64,000 nt of DNA from Streptomyces sp. NBC_00708 (GTDB lineage: Bacteria > Actinomycetota > Actinomycetes > Streptomycetales > Streptomycetaceae), in NCBI GenBank assembly GCA_036226585.1, contig CP108997.1, positions 5,084,001 through 5,148,000 on the forward strand, read 5' to 3'. This document shows, in pieces, positions 1 to 11,792 of this stretch. The notes under the pieces were generated by a model that made no database searches, was not told where the DNA came from, and saw nothing but the letters and a program-made list of their open reading frames with translations. The position numbers and the translations under genes are program-made. Position 1 is the first letter of the stretch. Every line of letters begins with the position of its first letter.

Positions 1-940
<940 letters not shown>

Positions 941-1127
941 TCACGGACCCGGACGGGCGGCCAGGCGGGGGACGCGGGCGTGGGCGGCTTCCGGCACCCA
1001 CGCGTTCCGGCCGCCGACGGGCCTCGGGGGCCCGGCGGGGCAGGCGGGGCGAGAAATGTCCGGAAATCGCTGACGCGGGCCCGCGCCCCTGTCCGGCCGT
1101 CGCCCGGCCTTCCCCGCCGGCGGCCGG

Positions 1128-2710
<1,583 letters not shown>

Positions 2711-2749
2711 GGCGGGTCCGCGCACCCGGAACCGGTGCGTGGACCCGCC
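2711..2749 (-). terminator. Terminator hairpin after the SGNH hydrolase gene
   Basis: A 16-bp stem (2711-2726 with 2734-2749, one G.U pair) closes a 7-nt loop just 12 bp past the stop codon of the minus-strand SGNH hydrolase gene. There is no U-tract, as is common in Streptomyces. Confidence 0.8.
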
Positions 2750-2760
2750 CGCCGTGCCCG

Positions 2761-4089
2761 TCAGTGGTAGCCGAAGCCCGCGGGAAGCGGGGACGGCTCG
2801 AACAGCCGGGCCGGGACGGCACCGGCGAGGGCCCGGTAGCCGGCCGGGTTCAGATGGAGGTGGTCGCCGACGTCCAGCGAGGGGCGCAGCGCGGCGGGGT
2901 GGAGCGGGTCGCGCACCGCCCGGTCGAAGTCGAGCACCGCGTCGAAACGGCCGCTGTCGCGTATCCAGGCGTTGACCGTCCGCCGGGCCGCCTCGCGGTG
3001 GCCGTCCGGATCGTCGTACCCGGTGTTGCCGCCGAAGGGCGTCAGGGTCGCCCCGTACACCCGGACGCCGAGGGCGTGGGCCCGGGTGATGATCTGGTCG
3101 TACGCGGTGATGACGGCCTCGGCCGTGCGCTTCTGGGCCGCCTCGGTGGCGTCCGCCGTGCCGATGTCGTTGACGCCCTCGAAGACGATCAGCCGGTCCG
3201 TCCCGCTCTGGGCCAGGACGTCGCGGTCGAGCCGGGCCAGCCCGTTGGGGCCCAGACCGTCGTCGAGGAGCCGGTTGCCGCCGGCCGCCTGGTTGACGAC
3301 CGAGGTCCGGGCCGTCAGCCGCTGCTGGAGCACGTCCGGCCAGCGGTCGTTGCCGTTGGTCGTGGAGCCCCGGCCGTCGGTCAGCGAGTCCCCGAGGACG
3401 GCCGTCGCCGATGTGGTGCCCCGGGACCAGACCTCGACCCCGCTGAGGAAGTACCAGTGGTCGGTGGGCGTGGCGGTGGGCAGGTCGCGGTCCCGCACGT
3501 GCTCGCCGCGCAGCAGGTACGAGGTGGTCCGGGAGCCGGGGTGCGAGGTGATGGCGGTGGAGGCCTGGCCGGTCGCCAGATAGACGGTCGCCGTGAGATT
3601 GGAGCCGGGGGCGACCCGGAAGTCCAGCGGATCGGAGACGGCCTGCGCCCCGGCCGGTACGTCGATGGAGGAGGCGCCCCGGAAGGTCACCCGGTGCGAG
3701 GTGCCCGGCCGGATCGCCCCGGTCCCCGCCCTGCCGTCCAGCGGCAGCGCCACGGAGACCTCGGTGATCGGCAGCACCGCGCCGCCGAACGCGTTGGAGA
3801 ACCGCAGCCGGATGTGGTCGCCGCCCGCCGAGACATGGACGGTCTGCCGCAGGGTCGTGTCCGTGAGCACGGAGTCGTCGCCGGTGAAGGGGGCCGGGGG
3901 CATGTTGGACGGTTCCGTCAGCTGGGGCATCGACGTCCAGGTGCTGACCCAGTGCGCGCCCCTCTCCCGGGGGCCGGGGGCGCCGCCGGAGTGCGCGTCG
4001 CCGGCGCCGAGGGCCGGGGAGACAGCGGTGAGGGTCGCGCAGAGCGCCCCCGCGGTGATCAGGCTGAGGAGCGGCGTTCTTCGGTTCAT
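2761..4089 (-). CDS. Secreted SGNH/GDSL-family hydrolase
   Basis: The 442-residue protein begins with a Sec-type signal peptide (MNRRTP, hydrophobic core, likely cleavage after ALG or ALGA around residue 29), so it is exported. After a beta-rich region of about 180 residues comes block I of the SGNH family, GDSLTDGRG, containing the nucleophile serine. The block with Asn follows (VNDIG), and the C-terminal block is GDHLHLNP with the catalytic Asp and His. This is the layout of Streptomyces extracellular esterases or lipases and carbohydrate esterases; the substrate is not evident. It has a readable promoter and an AT-rich palindrome upstream and a strong hairpin downstream, so it is a monocistronic gene. 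Confidence 0.9.
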   Translation of the reverse strand: MNRRTPLLSLITAGALCATLTAVSPALGAGDAHSGGAPGPRERGAHWVSTWTSMPQLTEPSNMPPAPFTGDDSVLTDTTLRQTVHVSAGGDHIRLRFSNAFGGAVLPITEVSVALPLDGRAGTGAIRPGTSHRVTFRGASSIDVPAGAQAVSDPLDFRVAPGSNLTATVYLATGQASTAITSHPGSRTTSYLLRGEHVRDRDLPTATPTDHWYFLSGVEVWSRGTTSATAVLGDSLTDGRGSTTNGNDRWPDVLQQRLTARTSVVNQAAGGNRLLDDGLGPNGLARLDRDVLAQSGTDRLIVFEGVNDIGTADATEAAQKRTAEAVITAYDQIITRAHALGVRVYGATLTPFGGNTGYDDPDGHREAARRTVNAWIRDSGRFDAVLDFDRAVRDPLHPAALRPSLDVGDHLHLNPAGYRALAGAVPARLFEPSPLPAGFGYH

Positions 4090-4155
4090 GGCGGTGTTCC
4101 CTCTGCGTGGTGGGGTTCTCCCTGCACACGTGCGTGCCCCGGCCGGGCACGCGGC

Positions 4156-4184
4156 AGATTAGCGCCGCCGGAAGTTTCGGTCAA
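4156..4184 (-). promoter_or_regulatory. Promoter of the SGNH hydrolase gene
   Basis: On the minus strand TTGACC (4184-4179) and TAATCT (4161-4156) are separated by exactly 17 bp. This is a near-consensus housekeeping-sigma promoter that would start transcription about 60 bp before the ATG at 4089. Confidence 0.75.
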
Positions 4185-4188
4185 CGGT

Positions 4189-4202
4189 TCGAAATATTTC
4201 GA
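4189..4202. promoter_or_regulatory. Perfect AT-rich palindrome upstream of the -35 box, candidate operator
   Basis: TCGAAATATTTCGA is a perfect 14-bp palindrome, very AT-rich for this genome. It ends 4 bp upstream of the TTGACC element of the SGNH hydrolase promoter. The position fits a regulator binding site (activator or LacI-type). The regulator is not in the window as far as can be seen. Confidence 0.55.
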
Positions 4203-4235
4203 GCAACCCTCGGGTACGGGTCCCCGAAACGCGAG

Positions 4236-4267
4236 TCGCCCGGCCGGGAAACCTCCCGGCCGGGCGA
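4236..4267 (-). terminator. Terminator hairpin after metG
   Basis: A perfect 14-bp stem (4236-4249 with 4254-4267) with a 4-nt loop AACC lies 19 bp past the metG stop codon. The stem is symmetrical and would work in either direction; no U-tract is present. Confidence 0.8.
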
Positions 4268-4285
4268 CGACGTACTACGCGGGAC

Positions 4286-5992
4286 CTACTGGGCGCCGAA
4301 GCGCGAGCGCCAGGCCTCCAGGTCCTCGTCCGTGATCTTGGCGAAGAGCACCGGCGGCACCGTGAACGCGGTCCCGGCCGGCACGGACGCCAGGGCGCGG
4401 GCCTCGTCGGCGCTCACCCACGTCGCCGTGTCGTCCGTCAGAGCGAACGCCTCGCGCATGGCCCGCGCGGACGACGGGATGAACGGCTCCGAGACGATCG
4501 CGTACAGGTGGATCAGGTTCATCGCCGTGCGCAGGGTGAGCGCGGCGCCCTCCTGGTCGGTCTTGATCTCCATCCAGGGGGCCTTCTCCTCCAGGTAGGA
4601 GTTGCCCGCGCTCCACAGCGCGCGCAGCGCCTGGGCCGCCTTGCGGAACTGGAGCGCCTCCATGTGGCCCTCGTGCTCCGCGAGCAGCCGCGCGATCTCC
4701 TCGCCCAGCTTCCGCTCGGCCTCCCCGGCCGCCTTGCCCTCCGGCACGGTGTCGCCGAACCGCTTGCGCGAGAAGGAGAGCACCCGGTTCACGAAGTTGC
4801 CGAGGGTGTCGGCGAGGTCCTTGTTCACCGAGGTGGCGAACAGCTCCCAGGTGAAGGACGTGTCGTCCGACTCCGGCGCCTGCGCCATCAGGAAGTAGCG
4901 CCAGTAGTCCGCCGGCAGCAGCTCCAGGGCCGTGTCGGAGAAGATGCCGCGCTGCTGCGACGTCGAGAACTTGCCGCCGTAGTAGTTCAGCCAGTTGAAC
5001 GCCTTGACGTGGTCGACGCGCTTGACCGGCTCGCGGGTGCCGATCTGCATGGCCGGGAACATCACCGTGTGGAACGGGACGTTGTCCTTGGCCATGAACT
5101 GCGTGTACCGGACGTCGGACGCCTCGTACCACCAGGACTTCCAGTCCCGGGTCTCCGGCTCCTGGTCCGCCCACTCCTTCGTCGCCCCGAGGTACTCGAT
5201 GGGGGCGTCGAACCAGACGTAGAAGACCTTGCCCTCGGCCGCCAGCTCCGGCCAGGTGTCGGCCGGGACCGGCACGCCCCACTCCAGGTCACGGGTGATC
5301 GAGCGGTCGTGCAGGCCCTCGGTGAGCCACTTGCGGGCGATCGAGGAGGCCAGGTGCGGCCACTCGTCGCTGGTCTCGTCGATCCACGCCTCGACCTCGC
5401 CGGACAGCTTCGACTGGAGGAGGAACAGGTGCTTGGTCTCCCGGACCTCCAGCTCGCTGCTGCCGCTGATCGCGGAGCGCGGCTCGATCAGGTCGGTCGG
5501 GTCCAGCACCCGGGTGCAGTTCTCGCACTGGTCGCCGCGCGCCTTGTCGTACCCGCAGTGCGGGCACGTACCGACGATGTAGCGGTCCGGCAGGAAGCGG
5601 TCGTCGGCGATCGAGAAGACCTGGCGGATCGCCCGCTCCTCGATGAAGCCGTTCTCGTGGAGCTTGCGGGCGAAGTGCTGCGTGATGTCGCGGTTCTCGG
5701 CGGAGGAGCTGCGGCCGAAGTAGTCGAACGCGAGCCCGAAGCCGTCGTAGACCGCCTTCTGCGCGTCGTGCTGCTGCGCGCAGAACTCCGCCACCGGCAG
5801 CCCGGCCGCCTTCGCGGCCAGCTCCGCCGGGGTGCCGTGCTCGTCGGTGGCGCAGATGTACAGCGCCTCCTCGCCCCGCTGCCGCAAGTACCGCGTGTAC
5901 ACGTCCGCCGGGAGCATCGACCCGACCAGGTTCCCCAGGTGCTTGATCCCGTTGATGTAGGGAAGCGCGCTGGTGATCAGGTGTCGAGTCAT
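4286..5992 (-). CDS. metG: Methionyl-tRNA synthetase
   Basis: The 568-residue class I synthetase charges tRNA-Met in the cytoplasm. The HIGH-type signature is HLGN at residues 18-21 and the KMSKS-type loop is KFSTS at 341-345. Four cysteines at about 143, 146, 156 and 159 (CPHC ... CENC) form the zinc knuckle of the connective peptide. The anticodon-binding helical domain follows; the C-terminal tRNA-binding/dimerisation domain of the 677-residue E. coli enzyme is absent, as in other actinobacterial MetG. It starts 101 bp downstream of sdaA. A TAGGAT hexamer (plus-strand 6047-6052) about 55 nt before the ATG could be its own -10 box, but no good -35 was found. Confidence 0.97.
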   Translation of the reverse strand: MTRHLITSALPYINGIKHLGNLVGSMLPADVYTRYLRQRGEEALYICATDEHGTPAELAAKAAGLPVAEFCAQQHDAQKAVYDGFGLAFDYFGRSSSAENRDITQHFARKLHENGFIEERAIRQVFSIADDRFLPDRYIVGTCPHCGYDKARGDQCENCTRVLDPTDLIEPRSAISGSSELEVRETKHLFLLQSKLSGEVEAWIDETSDEWPHLASSIARKWLTEGLHDRSITRDLEWGVPVPADTWPELAAEGKVFYVWFDAPIEYLGATKEWADQEPETRDWKSWWYEASDVRYTQFMAKDNVPFHTVMFPAMQIGTREPVKRVDHVKAFNWLNYYGGKFSTSQQRGIFSDTALELLPADYWRYFLMAQAPESDDTSFTWELFATSVNKDLADTLGNFVNRVLSFSRKRFGDTVPEGKAAGEAERKLGEEIARLLAEHEGHMEALQFRKAAQALRALWSAGNSYLEEKAPWMEIKTDQEGAALTLRTAMNLIHLYAIVSEPFIPSSARAMREAFALTDDTATWVSADEARALASVPAGTAFTVPPVLFAKITDEDLEAWRSRFGAQ

Positions 5993-6093
5993 CGTCGGAT
6001 GCTCCCAGTTTCTAAGGTGCCGGTGCCTCTGTCGCAGGCCGTTTGCATCCTATCGAACGGGGGACACCCCCCTTTACCGGATTTACGGCACCC

Positions 6094-7476
6094 TCAGCAC
6101 TCGATGATGTTCACCGCGAGCCCGCCCCGGGCGGTCTCCTTGTACTTCACGGACATGTCCGCGCCGGTCTCCTTCATGGTCTTGATGACCTTGTCGAGGG
6201 AGACCTTGTGGCTGCCGTCGCCGCGCAGGGCCATCTTCGCCGCCGTGACCGCCTTCACCGCGGCCATGCCGTTGCGCTCGATGCACGGGATCTGGACGAG
6301 GCCGCCGACCGGGTCGCAGGTCAGTCCCAGGTTGTGCTCCATGCCGATCTCGGCGGCGTTCTCCACCTGCTCGGGGCTGCCGCCCAGGACCTCGGCGAGG
6401 GCGCCCGCGGCCATGGAGCAGGCGGAGCCGACCTCGCCCTGGCAGCCGACCTCGGCGCCGGAGATCGAGGCGTTCTCCTTGAACAGCATGCCGATGGCGC
6501 CGGCGGCCAGCAGGAAGCGGACGATGCCGTCCTCCTTCTCGGCCTCCGTGCAGCCGCCCGCGGCGAAGTTCATCCAGTAGTGCAGGACGGCGGGGATGAT
6601 GCCCGCCGCGCCGTTGGTGGGGGCGGTGACGACACGGCCGCCCGCCGCGTTCTCCTCGTTGACCGCCATCGCGTAGAGGGTGATCCACTCCATGGCATGG
6701 GCCTGGGGGTCGCCCTCCGCGCGCAGCTGGCGGGCGGTCTTCGCGGCGCGGCGGTGGACCTTGAGGCCGCCGGGCAGGATGCCCTCGCGGGACATGCCGC
6801 GCGAGACGCACGCCTGCATGGCGCGCCAGATGCCGAGGAGGCCGGAGCGGATCTCGTCCTCGGTGCGCCAGGCGCGCTCGTTCTCCAGCATCAGCGAGGA
6901 GATCGACAGACCGGTCTCGCGGGCGAGGCGCAGCAGCTCGTCGCCGGTGCGGAAGGGGTGCTTCAGGACCGTGTCGTCGAGCACGATCCGGTCCTCGCCC
7001 ACGGCGTCCTCGTCCACGACGAAGCCGCCGCCGACCGAGTAGTACGTCTTCTCCAGGAGCGGGGCGCCCTCGGCGTCGTACGCGAAGACGGTCATGCCGT
7101 TGGCGTGGTACGGGAGCGCCTTGCGGCGGTGCAGGACCAGCTGCTCGTCCACGTCGAAGTCGATCTCGTGCATCCCGAGGAGGTTGATCCGGCCGGTGGA
7201 GCGGATCGCCTCGACCCGGTCGTCGGCCGTCTCGACGTCGACGGTGCGGGGGGACTCGCCCTCCAGGCCGAGCAGGACCGCCTTGGGGGTGCCGTGGCCG
7301 TGGCCGGTGGCGCCGAGGGAACCGTACAGCTCGGCCCTGACCGAGGCGGTGTGGGCGAGCAGGCCCTCGTTCTTCAGCCGGCGCGCGAACATACGGGCCG
7401 CGCGCATGGGGCCGACCGTATGGGAGCTGGACGGGCCGATGCCGATCGAGAACAGGTCGAAGACCGAGATGGCCAC
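6094..7476 (-). CDS. sdaA: L-serine ammonia-lyase, iron-sulfur, single-chain
   Basis: The 460-residue protein matches single-chain type 1 L-serine dehydratases, which convert L-serine to pyruvate and ammonia using a [4Fe-4S] cluster. The beta-domain opening SSHTVGPM is at residues 17-24. Conserved cysteines follow in the alpha domain ([23 protein letters not shown]), typical cluster and active-site segments. It lies downstream of glyA on the same strand, which places serine made by SHMT directly upstream of serine breakdown. A strong hairpin in the 165-bp gap suggests partial or complete separation from the glyA transcript. A GAGG-like site precedes the ATG. Confidence 0.96.
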   Translation of the reverse strand: MAISVFDLFSIGIGPSSSHTVGPMRAARMFARRLKNEGLLAHTASVRAELYGSLGATGHGHGTPKAVLLGLEGESPRTVDVETADDRVEAIRSTGRINLLGMHEIDFDVDEQLVLHRRKALPYHANGMTVFAYDAEGAPLLEKTYYSVGGGFVVDEDAVGEDRIVLDDTVLKHPFRTGDELLRLARETGLSISSLMLENERAWRTEDEIRSGLLGIWRAMQACVSRGMSREGILPGGLKVHRRAAKTARQLRAEGDPQAHAMEWITLYAMAVNEENAAGGRVVTAPTNGAAGIIPAVLHYWMNFAAGGCTEAEKEDGIVRFLLAAGAIGMLFKENASISGAEVGCQGEVGSACSMAAGALAEVLGGSPEQVENAAEIGMEHNLGLTCDPVGGLVQIPCIERNGMAAVKAVTAAKMALRGDGSHKVSLDKVIKTMKETGADMSVKYKETARGGLAVNIIEC

Positions 7477-7576
7477 GGGGAACTCCTCAAGGGTTGGTAG
7501 ACGCCGTTGTCTGCCGGGTGGTGCGGTACGGGCGGGACGGCCCGGAGTGCATGAGACAAAGCGGGGGACAAGGGAC

Positions 7577-7613
7577 GGGGCACCGCGCCCACTGTTCAGT
7601 GTGCGGGTGCCCC
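7577..7613 (-). terminator. Terminator hairpin between glyA and sdaA
   Basis: GGGGCACC at 7577-7584 pairs with GGTGCCCC at 7606-7613. The stem continues inward with one bulge and one mismatch to a CACTG/CAGTG tip. It lies 29 bp beyond the glyA stop codon. Confidence 0.7.
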
Positions 7614-7641
7614 TGCCCGAGGCGCGAATGCGCCGGTCCGG

Positions 7642-8901
7642 CTACTTCAGGCCGGGGTACAGCGGGAACTTCTCGGCGAGCTTCGTGACCCGGGCCTTCA
7701 GGTCGTCCGCGTCGTAGGACGGCTTGAGGGCCGAGGCGATGATCTCGGCGACCTCGGTGAAGTCCTCGGCGCCGAAGCCGCGGGTGGCCAGGGCCGGGGT
7801 GCCGATGCGCAGGCCGGAGGTGACCATCGGCGGGCGCGGGTCGTTGGGGATGGCGTTCCGGTTGACCGTGATGCCCAGCTCGTGCAGCCGGTCCTCGGCC
7901 TGCTGGCCGTCCAGCTCGGAGTTGCGCAGGTCGACGAGGACCAGGTGCACGTCCGTACCGCCGGAGAGGACGGAGACGCCCACCTCGGTGACGTCCGGCT
8001 GCACCAGGCGCTCGGCCAGGATGCGCGCGCCGTCCAGGGTGCGCTGCTGGCGCTCCTTGAACTCCTCGCCCGCCGCGACCTTGAACGAGACCGCCTTGGC
8101 GGCGATCACGTGCTCCAGCGGGCCGCCCTGCTGACCCGGGAAGACCGCCGAGTTGATCTTCTTGGCGAGCTCCTGGGTGGAGAGGATCACACCGCCGCGC
8201 GGACCGCCGAGGGTCTTGTGCGTGGTGGTGGTGACGACGTGGGCGTGCGGCACCGGGTTGGGGTGCAGGCCCGCGGCGACCAGACCGGCGAAGTGCGCCA
8301 TGTCGACCATCAGGTACGCGCCGACCTCGTCCGCGATGCGGCGGAAGGCGGCGAAGTCGAGCTGACGCGGGTACGCGGACCAGCCGGCGACGATCAGCTG
8401 CGGCTTGGACTCCTTGGCCAGGCGCTCGACCTCGGCCATGTCCACGACACCGGTGTCGTCGACGTGGTACGGGACCACGTTGTAGAGCTTGCCGGAGAAG
8501 TTGATCTTCATGCCGTGGGTCAGGTGACCGCCGTGGGCCAGGTTCAGGCCCATGATCGTGTCGCCCGGCTTCAGCAGCGCGAACATCGCGGCGGCGTTGG
8601 CCTGCGCACCGGAGTGCGGCTGGACGTTCGCGGCCTCGGCGCCGAAGAGCGCCTTGATGCGGTCGATCGCGATCTGCTCGACCACGTCGACGTGCTCGCA
8701 GCCGCCGTAGTAGCGGCGGCCGGGGTAGCCCTCGGCGTACTTGTTGGTCAGGACGGAGCCCTGCGCCTCCATGACGGCGACGGGAGCGAAGTTCTCCGAG
8801 GCGATCATTTCGAGCGTGGACTGCTGGCGCAGGAGCTCGGCGTCGACGGCGGCGGCGACATCCGGGTCCAGCTCATGGAGGGAGGAGTTGAGAAGCGACA
8901 T
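7642..8901 (-). CDS. glyA: Serine hydroxymethyltransferase
   Basis: The 419-residue PLP enzyme interconverts glycine plus 5,10-methylene-THF and serine plus THF. The PLP lysine is Lys229 in [10 protein letters not shown]. Family motifs near the N-terminus include SENF at 35-38, the glycine-rich segment YPGRRYYGG at 59-67 and VQPHSGAQ at 93-100. Length and motifs are standard. It begins 20 bp after the gcvH stop codon, so it is very likely cotranscribed with gcvT-gcvH and placed under the glycine riboswitch. Together they turn two glycines into one serine when glycine is in excess. Confidence 0.98.
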   Translation of the reverse strand: MSLLNSSLHELDPDVAAAVDAELLRQQSTLEMIASENFAPVAVMEAQGSVLTNKYAEGYPGRRYYGGCEHVDVVEQIAIDRIKALFGAEAANVQPHSGAQANAAAMFALLKPGDTIMGLNLAHGGHLTHGMKINFSGKLYNVVPYHVDDTGVVDMAEVERLAKESKPQLIVAGWSAYPRQLDFAAFRRIADEVGAYLMVDMAHFAGLVAAGLHPNPVPHAHVVTTTTHKTLGGPRGGVILSTQELAKKINSAVFPGQQGGPLEHVIAAKAVSFKVAAGEEFKERQQRTLDGARILAERLVQPDVTEVGVSVLSGGTDVHLVLVDLRNSELDGQQAEDRLHELGITVNRNAIPNDPRPPMVTSGLRIGTPALATRGFGAEDFTEVAEIIASALKPSYDADDLKARVTKLAEKFPLYPGLK

Positions 8902-8921
8902 CAGGTGGTCCCTTGGGGTCT

Positions 8922-9299
8922 TTAGTTGCCGGAGAACTCGGTGTACTCGTCGGCGGAGAGCAGGTCCTTCGGCTCCTCCGCGACGCGTACCTTGAACAGC
9001 CAGCCGCCTTCGAACGGAGCGGAGTTCACCAGCGACGGGTCGTCGACGACGTCCTGGTTGGAGGCGGTGACCTCGCCGGTCACCGGCGAGTACAGGTCGC
9101 TGACCGACTTGGTCGACTCCAGCTCGCCGCAGGTCTCGCCCGCGGTGACCGTGTCACCGACCTCGGGGAGCTGGGCGTAGACGACGTCACCGAGCGCGTT
9201 GGCCGCGTGCTCGGTGATGCCGACCGTGGCGACACCGTCCTCGACGGCCGACAGCCACTCGTGCTCCTTGCTGTACCGCAGCTGCTGGGGGTTGCTCAT
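8922..9299 (-). CDS. gcvH: Glycine cleavage system H protein
   Basis: This is the 125-residue lipoyl carrier that shuttles the aminomethyl group between the P, T and L proteins. The lipoylation site is Lys64 in [10 protein letters not shown]. The N-terminal YSKEHEW and the C-terminal GGWLFKV segments are family signatures. It lies between gcvT (102 bp upstream) and glyA (20 bp downstream) on the same strand. The decarboxylating P protein is not encoded nearby and must be elsewhere on the chromosome. Confidence 0.98.
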   Translation of the reverse strand: MSNPQQLRYSKEHEWLSAVEDGVATVGITEHAANALGDVVYAQLPEVGDTVTAGETCGELESTKSVSDLYSPVTGEVTASNQDVVDDPSLVNSAPFEGGWLFKVRVAEEPKDLLSADEYTEFSGN

Positions 9300-9401
9300 G
9301 ACCTGAATTCTCCTGTACGCGGGGGAGTGCTGATGAACGGTGGTCTTACGGTGTGAGACGGGAGTGCGTCACGTCGTGCGGGGGCTTCGCACCCCACGGT
9401 G

Positions 9402-10568
9402 CTACTTCCGGCGCTTGTAGAAGGGGAGCGCCACAACCTCGTACGGCTCGTGGCTGCCCCGGATGTCGACGCCGACGCCCTCGGTGCCCGGCGCGGCGTG
9501 CGCCGCGTCGACGTACGCCATGGCGATCGGCTTCCCCAGCGTCGGGGAGGGCGCGCCGGAGGTGACCTCGCCGATGACCTGACCATCGGCCACGACCGGG
9601 AAGCCGGCGCGCGGCACCCGGCGGCCCTCGGCGACCAGGCCGACGAGCTTGCGGGGCGGGGCGGTCTCGGCGCGCTCCGCGGCGGCCTCCAGCGCCTTGC
9701 GGCCGACGAAGTCGCCGTCCTTCTCGAACTTCACGACCCGGCCGAGCCCGGCGTCGAACGGGGTCAGCGAGGTGGTCAGCTCGTGCCCGTACAGCGGCAT
9801 GCCCGCCTCCAGGCGCAGCGTGTCACGGCAGGACAGGCCGCACGGGATCAGGCCGTGGGTGGCGCCCGCCTCGGTGAGCGCCTTCCACAGCTGCTCGGCG
9901 TGGCCGGGCGCGACGAACAGCTCGAAGCCGTCCTCGCCGGTGTAGCCGGTACGGGCGATCAGCGCGGGCACCCCGGCGACCGTGCCGGGCAGCCCGGCGT
10001 AGTACTTCAGGCCGTCCAGGTCCGCGTCGGTCACGGCGGCGAGGATCGCCGGGGACTCGGGGCCCTGCACGGCGAGCAGCGCGTACGCGTCGCGGTCGTC
10101 GCGCACCACGGCGTCGAAGCCGGCGGCGCGCTCCGTGATCGTGTCGAGGACCAGCTGGGCGTTGCCGGCGTTGGCGACGACCATGTACTCCGTGTCCTGG
10201 AGGCGGTAGACGATCAGGTCGTCCAGGATGCCGCCGTCCTCGGCGCAGATCATCGTGTAGCGGGCGCGGCCCGTGGAGACGGTGCCGATGTTGCCGACCA
10301 GCGCGTAGTTCAGCAGGTCCACGGCCTGGGGGCCGGTGACGGTGATCTCGCCCATGTGGGAGAGGTCGAACAGGCCGGCCCTCGTGCGGACGGCGTTGTG
10401 CTCGTCGCGCTCGCTGGCGTAGCGCAGCGGCATGTCCCAGCCCGCGAAGTCGGTCATGGTCGCGCCGAGCGATCGGTGCAGGGCCTGAATGGGGCTTTGG
10501 TGCGCAGCACCGTCAGGCAGGGTGGTGGCGGGCGACGGGTGGGCGGTGAGACGGGGGGTGGTGCTCAT
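9402..10568 (-). CDS. gcvT: Glycine cleavage system aminomethyltransferase (T protein)
   Basis: The 388-residue protein transfers the methylene group from the H-protein arm to tetrahydrofolate, releasing ammonia. Readable motifs are FAGWDMPLRY near the N-terminus, LFDLSHMGE with the folate-site region, GYTGEDGFE, and CRDTLRLEAGMPLYGHE. The ATG at 10568 is preceded by GGGAG at about 8 nt and is preferred over an in-frame ATG at 10619 that would lie inside the riboswitch. It is the first gene of gcvT-gcvH-glyA and is directly preceded by a tandem glycine riboswitch. Confidence 0.97.
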   Translation of the reverse strand: MSTTPRLTAHPSPATTLPDGAAHQSPIQALHRSLGATMTDFAGWDMPLRYASERDEHNAVRTRAGLFDLSHMGEITVTGPQAVDLLNYALVGNIGTVSTGRARYTMICAEDGGILDDLIVYRLQDTEYMVVANAGNAQLVLDTITERAAGFDAVVRDDRDAYALLAVQGPESPAILAAVTDADLDGLKYYAGLPGTVAGVPALIARTGYTGEDGFELFVAPGHAEQLWKALTEAGATHGLIPCGLSCRDTLRLEAGMPLYGHELTTSLTPFDAGLGRVVKFEKDGDFVGRKALEAAAERAETAPPRKLVGLVAEGRRVPRAGFPVVADGQVIGEVTSGAPSPTLGKPIAMAYVDAAHAAPGTEGVGVDIRGSHEPYEVVALPFYKRRK

Positions 10569-10603
10569 GGACGGGGCTCCCAGGGCATGACGACGAGGAC
10601 GAT

Positions 10604-10793
10604 CCTCCCCATCTGTCATCGGAACCTGAGAGGTTCGCCGAGAGACCCCGCAGGGGTTCGGCTTGCACCTTGGGTGGAGTCGCCGGGCGACTCGCTTTTC
10701 AGATCTGCCTCATCCACGCGGTACGGGGCCTGAGAGATTCAAGGGAGGATCTTGCTCCTTCGGCGTCCGGCACGGTGGCCGGAACTCTCCCGC
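10604..10793 (-). promoter_or_regulatory. Tandem glycine riboswitch upstream of gcvT
   Basis: On the minus strand, aptamer 1 runs from GGGAGAG (about 10791) through GCCGAAGGAGCAAG and CTCTCAGGC to GGCAGATCTGAAAAG. Aptamer 2 follows with a GAGTCGCC/GGCGACTC helix, CCAAGGTGCAAGCCG, the GAACCTCTCAGGTTC element and a closing GACAGA. These are the conserved core elements of glycine-sensing RNAs, and the cooperative double arrangement and position before gcvT are classic. It ends about 35 nt before the gcvT start. No U-tract terminator is visible in the gap, so control of translation start or Rho-type termination is likely. Confidence 0.92.
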
Positions 10794-10905
10794 GCGGATT
10801 CGAGCGGCCTGTATGCAGTTGGCGGGGCCATCATCGCACGCATTCCGGGGGAGTGGGGCGCCGGGACCGATGCGGTTCCTCATGGGATTCCGGCGGGTCG
10901 GACGG

Positions 10906-10933
10906 TTGTGCCGCATTACCTTTTCTTTACACT
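10906..10933 (+). promoter_or_regulatory. Candidate promoter for the P-loop gene
   Basis: TTGTGC at 10906-10911 and TACACT at 10928-10933 are 16 bp apart on the plus strand. This would start transcription near 10940, about 48 bp before the chosen ATG at 10988. It lies back to back with the gcvT riboswitch transcript. Confidence 0.45.
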
Positions 10934-10987
10934 TCGGGGGTAGGTACCCGTCCAGGCATGCGTCGGCCGTACGGCCAGGGGGAGGCG

Positions 10988-11680
10988 ATGACGTTGCGCT
11001 CTGCGGGACCCGTACCAGGCGCGCCGTCCCTACAGGGTGCGCTGCCCGCGCAGTCCGGCTCGCCGGTCCGCCGGGCGGCCGGGGCCGGCCCGCCCCTCGT
11101 GCGGGATCTGCGCGGCCGGGCCGGGCACGGCCCGCGCCTCCTGCGCTTCGCCGCCGGGGACGTCGTGGTGGTCTCCGGACTGCCCGGAAGCGGCAAGTCC
11201 ACGCTGATCGCCCGCGCCGCACCGGCGCACGCGGTCGACTCCCAGGACGCCCGGGACCGATGGGCCCGCCGAATGCCCCGCTCCCTCCCCTACGTCCTGT
11301 ACCGCCCGTTCGTCCGGCTCGCCCACTACTGGGGTCTGTGGCGGGTCCTGCGCTCGGACGCGTCCGTCGTCGTCCACGACTGCGGCACCCAGACCTGGGT
11401 CCGCGCCCGGCTCGCCCGCCATGCCCGGCGGCGTGGCCGCGGCCTGCACCTCGTCCTGCTCGACGTCTCCGCCGGGACCGCGCGCGAGGGCCAGCGCGAG
11501 CGCGGCCGGGGCGTCTCCGCGTACGCCTTCGCCCGGCACCGCAGAGCCGTGGGGCGGCTGCTGCGCGACACCGAGGCGGGAGTGCTGCCGCGCGGGTGCG
11601 CCTCGGCGGTGCTGCTGGACCGCGAGGCGGCCGGTGCGCTCGCCCGGATCACGTTCGCGAACGCACAGAGCGACGGCTGA
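10988..11680 (+). CDS. P-loop kinase-like ATP-binding protein
   Basis: The 230-residue protein has a clear Walker A motif, GLPGSGKST, at residues 64-72 after an Ala/Pro/Gly-rich N-terminal tail. A DSQDARDRW segment follows, a hydrophobic strand ending in HDCGTQ resembles a Walker B region, and there is an arginine-rich lid region. The arrangement resembles small nucleoside/polynucleotide kinases and zeta-toxin-like P-loop proteins; the substrate is unknown and no antitoxin partner is seen. The ATG at 10988 follows AGGGGGAGG closely; an in-frame ATG at 10958 is an alternative. It is transcribed divergently from the glycine cleavage genes and followed by two sseB-like genes. Confidence 0.7.
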   Translation: MTLRSAGPVPGAPSLQGALPAQSGSPVRRAAGAGPPLVRDLRGRAGHGPRLLRFAAGDVVVVSGLPGSGKSTLIARAAPAHAVDSQDARDRWARRMPRSLPYVLYRPFVRLAHYWGLWRVLRSDASVVVHDCGTQTWVRARLARHARRRGRGLHLVLLDVSAGTAREGQRERGRGVSAYAFARHRRAVGRLLRDTEAGVLPRGCASAVLLDREAAGALARITFANAQSDG

Positions 11681-11792
11681 GCGCGGCCCGTCCAAAGGCC
11701 GGACAGTAGCCGGACGCCGGGGGGCAAGGGGTGGCGACGGCCGGCAGAGGCCTTAACCTCTTGCTGCACGGCACCGGGGCGAGAGGGAAGCA

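Noticed and set aside
6047..6093. Promoter of metG
   Set aside because: TAGGAT is a plausible -10, but no -35 is found at 16-18 bp and a run of G and C lies there; kept only as a remark in the metG entry.
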